Shown here: positions 6,169 through 7,847 of the stretch, piece after piece | Layout of the letters: the number at the start of each line of letters is the position of its first letter | Numbering within the stretch: the first letter of the stretch is position 1 | Assembly: GCA_004294465.1 (NCBI GenBank) | Contig: REAV01000031.1 | Location: 1 to 7,847 of the forward strand | Reading direction: 5' to 3' | Length of the DNA: 7,847 nucleotides | DNA from: Sphingobacteriia bacterium | GTDB lineage: Bacteria > Bacteroidota > Bacteroidia > Chitinophagales > Chitinophagaceae | Translations under genes and position numbers: made by a program | The notes under the pieces: model-generated | Told to the model about the DNA's origin: nothing | The model's input: only the letters and a program-made list of their open reading frames with translations | Databases searched by the model: none

Positions 6169-6246
6169 GATATGAGAGATGAGATAAAAGATAAGAGATA
6201 CGACATATAGTTTTAGAATATTGAATTTAGAGTTATGAGTTATGTA
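6169..6246 (+). repeat. Degenerate 7-bp tandem repeat between tatC and rpiB
   Basis: Starting 3 nt after the tatC stop, the gap can be divided into heptamers: GATATGA, GAGATGA, GATAAAA, GATAAGA, GATACGA, CATATAG (6169-6210). After one extra base come TTTAGAA, TATTGAA, TTTAGAG, TTATGAG, TTATGTA (6212-6246). The first five fit a GATAnGA-like consensus well; the second block shares its own T-rich consensus. The last two units overlap the rpiB start region, and each contains an ATG. No hairpin terminator or exact TAnnTTTG promoter element is visible in this gap. Confidence 0.6.
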
Positions 6247-6690
6247 TTTAATGCTGCTTTGCCGATTGCGATTGGCTGCGACCATGCCGGATTAGAATAT
6301 AAAAACGCATTGGTAAAAAAGCTAAATGATAAAGGCTATACTGTTACCGATTTTGGTACCTATTCTGCCGATTCGGTTGATTATCCCGACTTTGCTCACC
6401 CAACTGCAACGGCTGTAGAAAAAGGAGAAGCAGCTTTTGGAATACTTCTTTGTGGTTCTGCCAATGGGGTGGCCATTACTGCCAATAAACACCAGGGTAT
6501 TCGCGCTGGATTATGCTGGCAGAATGATGTTGCTCAATTAATTCGTCAGCACAATGATGCCAATATGATATGTATTCCTGCTCGCTTTGTAGCACTTGCT
6601 TTAGCAGAACAAATGTTGGATATATTTATGAATACATCTTTTGAAGGTGGCCGACACGCAACTCGTGTTGGAAAAATTGCTTGTAACTAA
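6235..6690 (+). CDS. rpiB: Ribose-5-phosphate isomerase B (RpiB/LacAB family)
   Basis: A 151-residue cytosolic enzyme interconverting ribose 5-phosphate and ribulose 5-phosphate in the non-oxidative pentose phosphate pathway. It has the RpiB fold signatures: IAIGCDHAGLEYK with Asp16-His17, the general-base Cys73 in GILLCGSANGVAITANK, the phosphate-binding loop after it, and His106-Asn107 in RQHNDANMICIPAR. Length is normal for the family (about 145-155). Some RpiB/LacAB relatives act on allose 6-phosphate or galactose 6-phosphate, but the sequence fits the ribose enzyme and no sugar operon surrounds it. The ATG at 6235 is preferred because an in-frame TAG lies at 6214-6216 and no other in-frame ATG precedes the conserved core. 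A second ATG 7 nt downstream (6242) is out of frame. The peptidase gene starts 11 nt after the stop, so the two are probably cotranscribed. Confidence 0.95.
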   Translation: MSYVFNAALPIAIGCDHAGLEYKNALVKKLNDKGYTVTDFGTYSADSVDYPDFAHPTATAVEKGEAAFGILLCGSANGVAITANKHQGIRAGLCWQNDVAQLIRQHNDANMICIPARFVALALAEQMLDIFMNTSFEGGRHATRVGKIACN

Positions 6691-6701
6691 AACAACTACT
6701 T

Positions 6702-7847
6702 ATGATGAAAAAATGGTTAGTGGCATCATTACTGTGTATTACAGTTTTTGCCAATGCTCAAAAAGAAAGCCCGGCAGTGAAATATGCTGAAGTAATTACC
6801 CCTCAGTCTATGAAAGACAAACTAACCATTTTAGCCGGAGCCGAAATGGAGGGAAGAGAAACCGGGATGCCAGGAGAAAGAAGAGCTGCTGCTTTTATTG
6901 AAAACCATTTCAGAAATATTGGATTGAAACCAGGAAATGGCACAAGCTATCAGCAGTATTTTAATGTTTACCAAGATGAATTAGCAAGTATTGAATTGAG
7001 GGTAAATGGAAAATTATATAATTGGGATAAAGATTATATGATGTCTTTACAATCTATTTCGAATGGTAAGAATAGTTCCAATGAATTAATATTTGTCGGA
7101 TTTGGAATGGTAGACAAAGCGGCGGCTATAGATGATTATGCAGGCTTAGACGTAAAAGGAAAAATAGTAATGATCTTAGACGGAGCCCCTGCAGGATATA
7201 AAGCTCCAGCGGTTGTTGCAGGATCAAGAACTCCTAGCCCTAGTTCTGGAGCTGCAAAAGCTGCTTCAGCCAGAAATGCTGGTGCAATTGGGATCGTTTT
7301 GGTTTCAAAAGACTTTCCTCGTAAAACAGCAACTCCTACAAAAGGCAATATTTATATGAATAAGCCTACAAGTGCTCCTTTTATGATGGTGACAGTTTCT
7401 GAAGAAGTTGCTTCTGCATTAACAGGAAGAACAACTAAACTTTCTAGCGATGCTTTAGCTGCATTAACCAAAGGAAAATACGTTTCCGAATTAAGTATTA
7501 CAGCAGATAAAAAATCTACTACACTTCAAACCAGCAATGTAATTGGAATTATAGAAGGAACAGACAAAAAAGACGAGTATGTTTTTATGACCGGACACCA
7601 TGATCATTTAGGTAAAAGAGGTGATGTAATTTATTATGGAGCAGATGATGATGGTTCTGGAACAGTAGGTGTAATGCAAATGGCAGAAGCTTTTGCTGCT
7701 GCTGCTAAAAAAGGAAATAAGCCTCGCAGAACATTGGTATTTATGACTGTAACCGGAGAAGAAAAAGGTCTTTGGGGTTCTCAATACTATTCAGACAATC
7801 CAATATTTCCATTAGATAAAACCTCTGTTGATTTAAACACAGATATG
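6702..7847 (+). CDS. Exported M28-family zinc aminopeptidase (3' end cut by window edge)
   Basis: The frame is open from ATG 6702 to the last base, giving 382 residues with no stop. A signal peptide is clear: MMKKW, a hydrophobic core, and cleavage probably after ANA (about residue 19); SLLC is not a good lipobox. GRETGMPGERRAAAFIENHF (about 51-70) is typical of the N-terminal part of these enzymes. A protease-associated (PA) type insert covers about 130-230, with DDYAGLDVKGKIVMILDG and NAGAIGIVLVS. The metal site can be read as His299 with Asp301 (GHHDHLG), bridging Asp316 (GADDDGSG), Glu353-Glu354 (TGEEKGLWGSQYY) and Asp381 (NTDM, the start of the usual NxDMIGR motif). The remaining zinc-binding His lies beyond the window. 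It would trim N-terminal residues from peptides in the periplasm or outside the cell. An alternative ATG at 6705 changes one residue. Confidence 0.93.
   Translation, partial: MMKKWLVASLLCITVFANAQKESPAVKYAEVITPQSMKDKLTILAGAEMEGRETGMPGERRAAAFIENHFRNIGLKPGNGTSYQQYFNVYQDELASIELRVNGKLYNWDKDYMMSLQSISNGKNSSNELIFVGFGMVDKAAAIDDYAGLDVKGKIVMILDGAPAGYKAPAVVAGSRTPSPSSGAAKAASARNAGAIGIVLVSKDFPRKTATPTKGNIYMNKPTSAPFMMVTVSEEVASALTGRTTKLSSDALAALTKGKYVSELSITADKKSTTLQTSNVIGIIEGTDKKDEYVFMTGHHDHLGKRGDVIYYGADDDGSGTVGVMQMAEAFAAAAKKGNKPRRTLVFMTVTGEEKGLWGSQYYSDNPIFPLDKTSVDLNTDM

Noticed and set aside
6204..6218. TATAGTTTTAG as an rpiB promoter
   Set aside because: Only a partial match to TAnnTTTG, and the bases are explained by the heptamer array.
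6169..6246. CRISPR array or mobile-element remnant
   Set aside because: The units are 7 bp and contiguous, with no spacers, no terminal inverted repeats and no transposase nearby.
6702..6770. Lipoprotein signal for the M28 peptidase
   Set aside because: The only early Cys sits in SLLC with Leu at -1, which does not fit a lipobox. An ANA cleavage site fits an ordinary signal peptide.
7136..7348. Antisense open frame within the peptidase gene
   Set aside because: The forward strand is clearly coding here (PA-type insert of the M28 peptidase), and the antisense product has no features.

Overview
The window is AT-rich, and every gene lies on the + strand. It looks like ordinary chromosomal DNA from a member of the Bacteroidota, most likely the Chitinophagaceae or a close relative. 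Three things point there: TAnnTTTG-type -7 promoter elements upstream of two genes, little sign of Shine-Dalgarno sequences, and protein types typical of the phylum (an ECF sigma factor with a zinc-finger-less anti-sigma protein, and a TatC with a long Cys-containing first periplasmic loop). The family-level placement is an inference from protein style, not from a database match. There are no tRNA or rRNA genes, no CRISPR array and no recognisable mobile element.

Layout, left to right. (1) Bases 1-939 are the 3' part of an aldo/keto reductase of the Kv-beta-like type, cut by the window edge and closed by a strong hairpin terminator at 961-987. (2) Bases 1068-3903 hold a tight three-gene unit: an ECF sigma factor with a TTG start, a one-pass membrane anti-sigma-like protein overlapping it by 8 nt, and 9 nt later an exported protein built largely of a ~34-residue repeat (putative beta-solenoid). 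A second strong terminator follows at 3948-3975. (3) Bases 4002-5261 encode a CNNM/CBS/CorC-HlyC membrane protein, and 5312-6166 encode TatC. Each is preceded by a near-identical ATATCCC-(T)-TAACTTTG-(A/C)GC promoter-like element. (4) After tatC, a degenerate 7-bp tandem repeat (6169-6246) fills the gap and runs into the start of rpiB (6235-6690). (5) An exported M28-family zinc aminopeptidase begins 11 nt after rpiB and runs off the right edge. It has no stop codon in the window but is clearly coding.

How the genes relate. The sigma/anti-sigma/repeat-protein unit is the most system-like part: a signal at the envelope would release the sigma factor, and the third gene is either an output or part of sensing. 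TatC (folded-protein export), the CorC-like protein (probable ion transport or homeostasis), rpiB (pentose phosphate isomerase) and the peptidase look like housekeeping genes that happen to be adjacent. No gene here proves a new system. The best candidates for a second look are the three-gene sigma module, the solenoid repeat, the heptamer array across the rpiB start, and the paired promoter elements, one of which implies a nearly leaderless mRNA.
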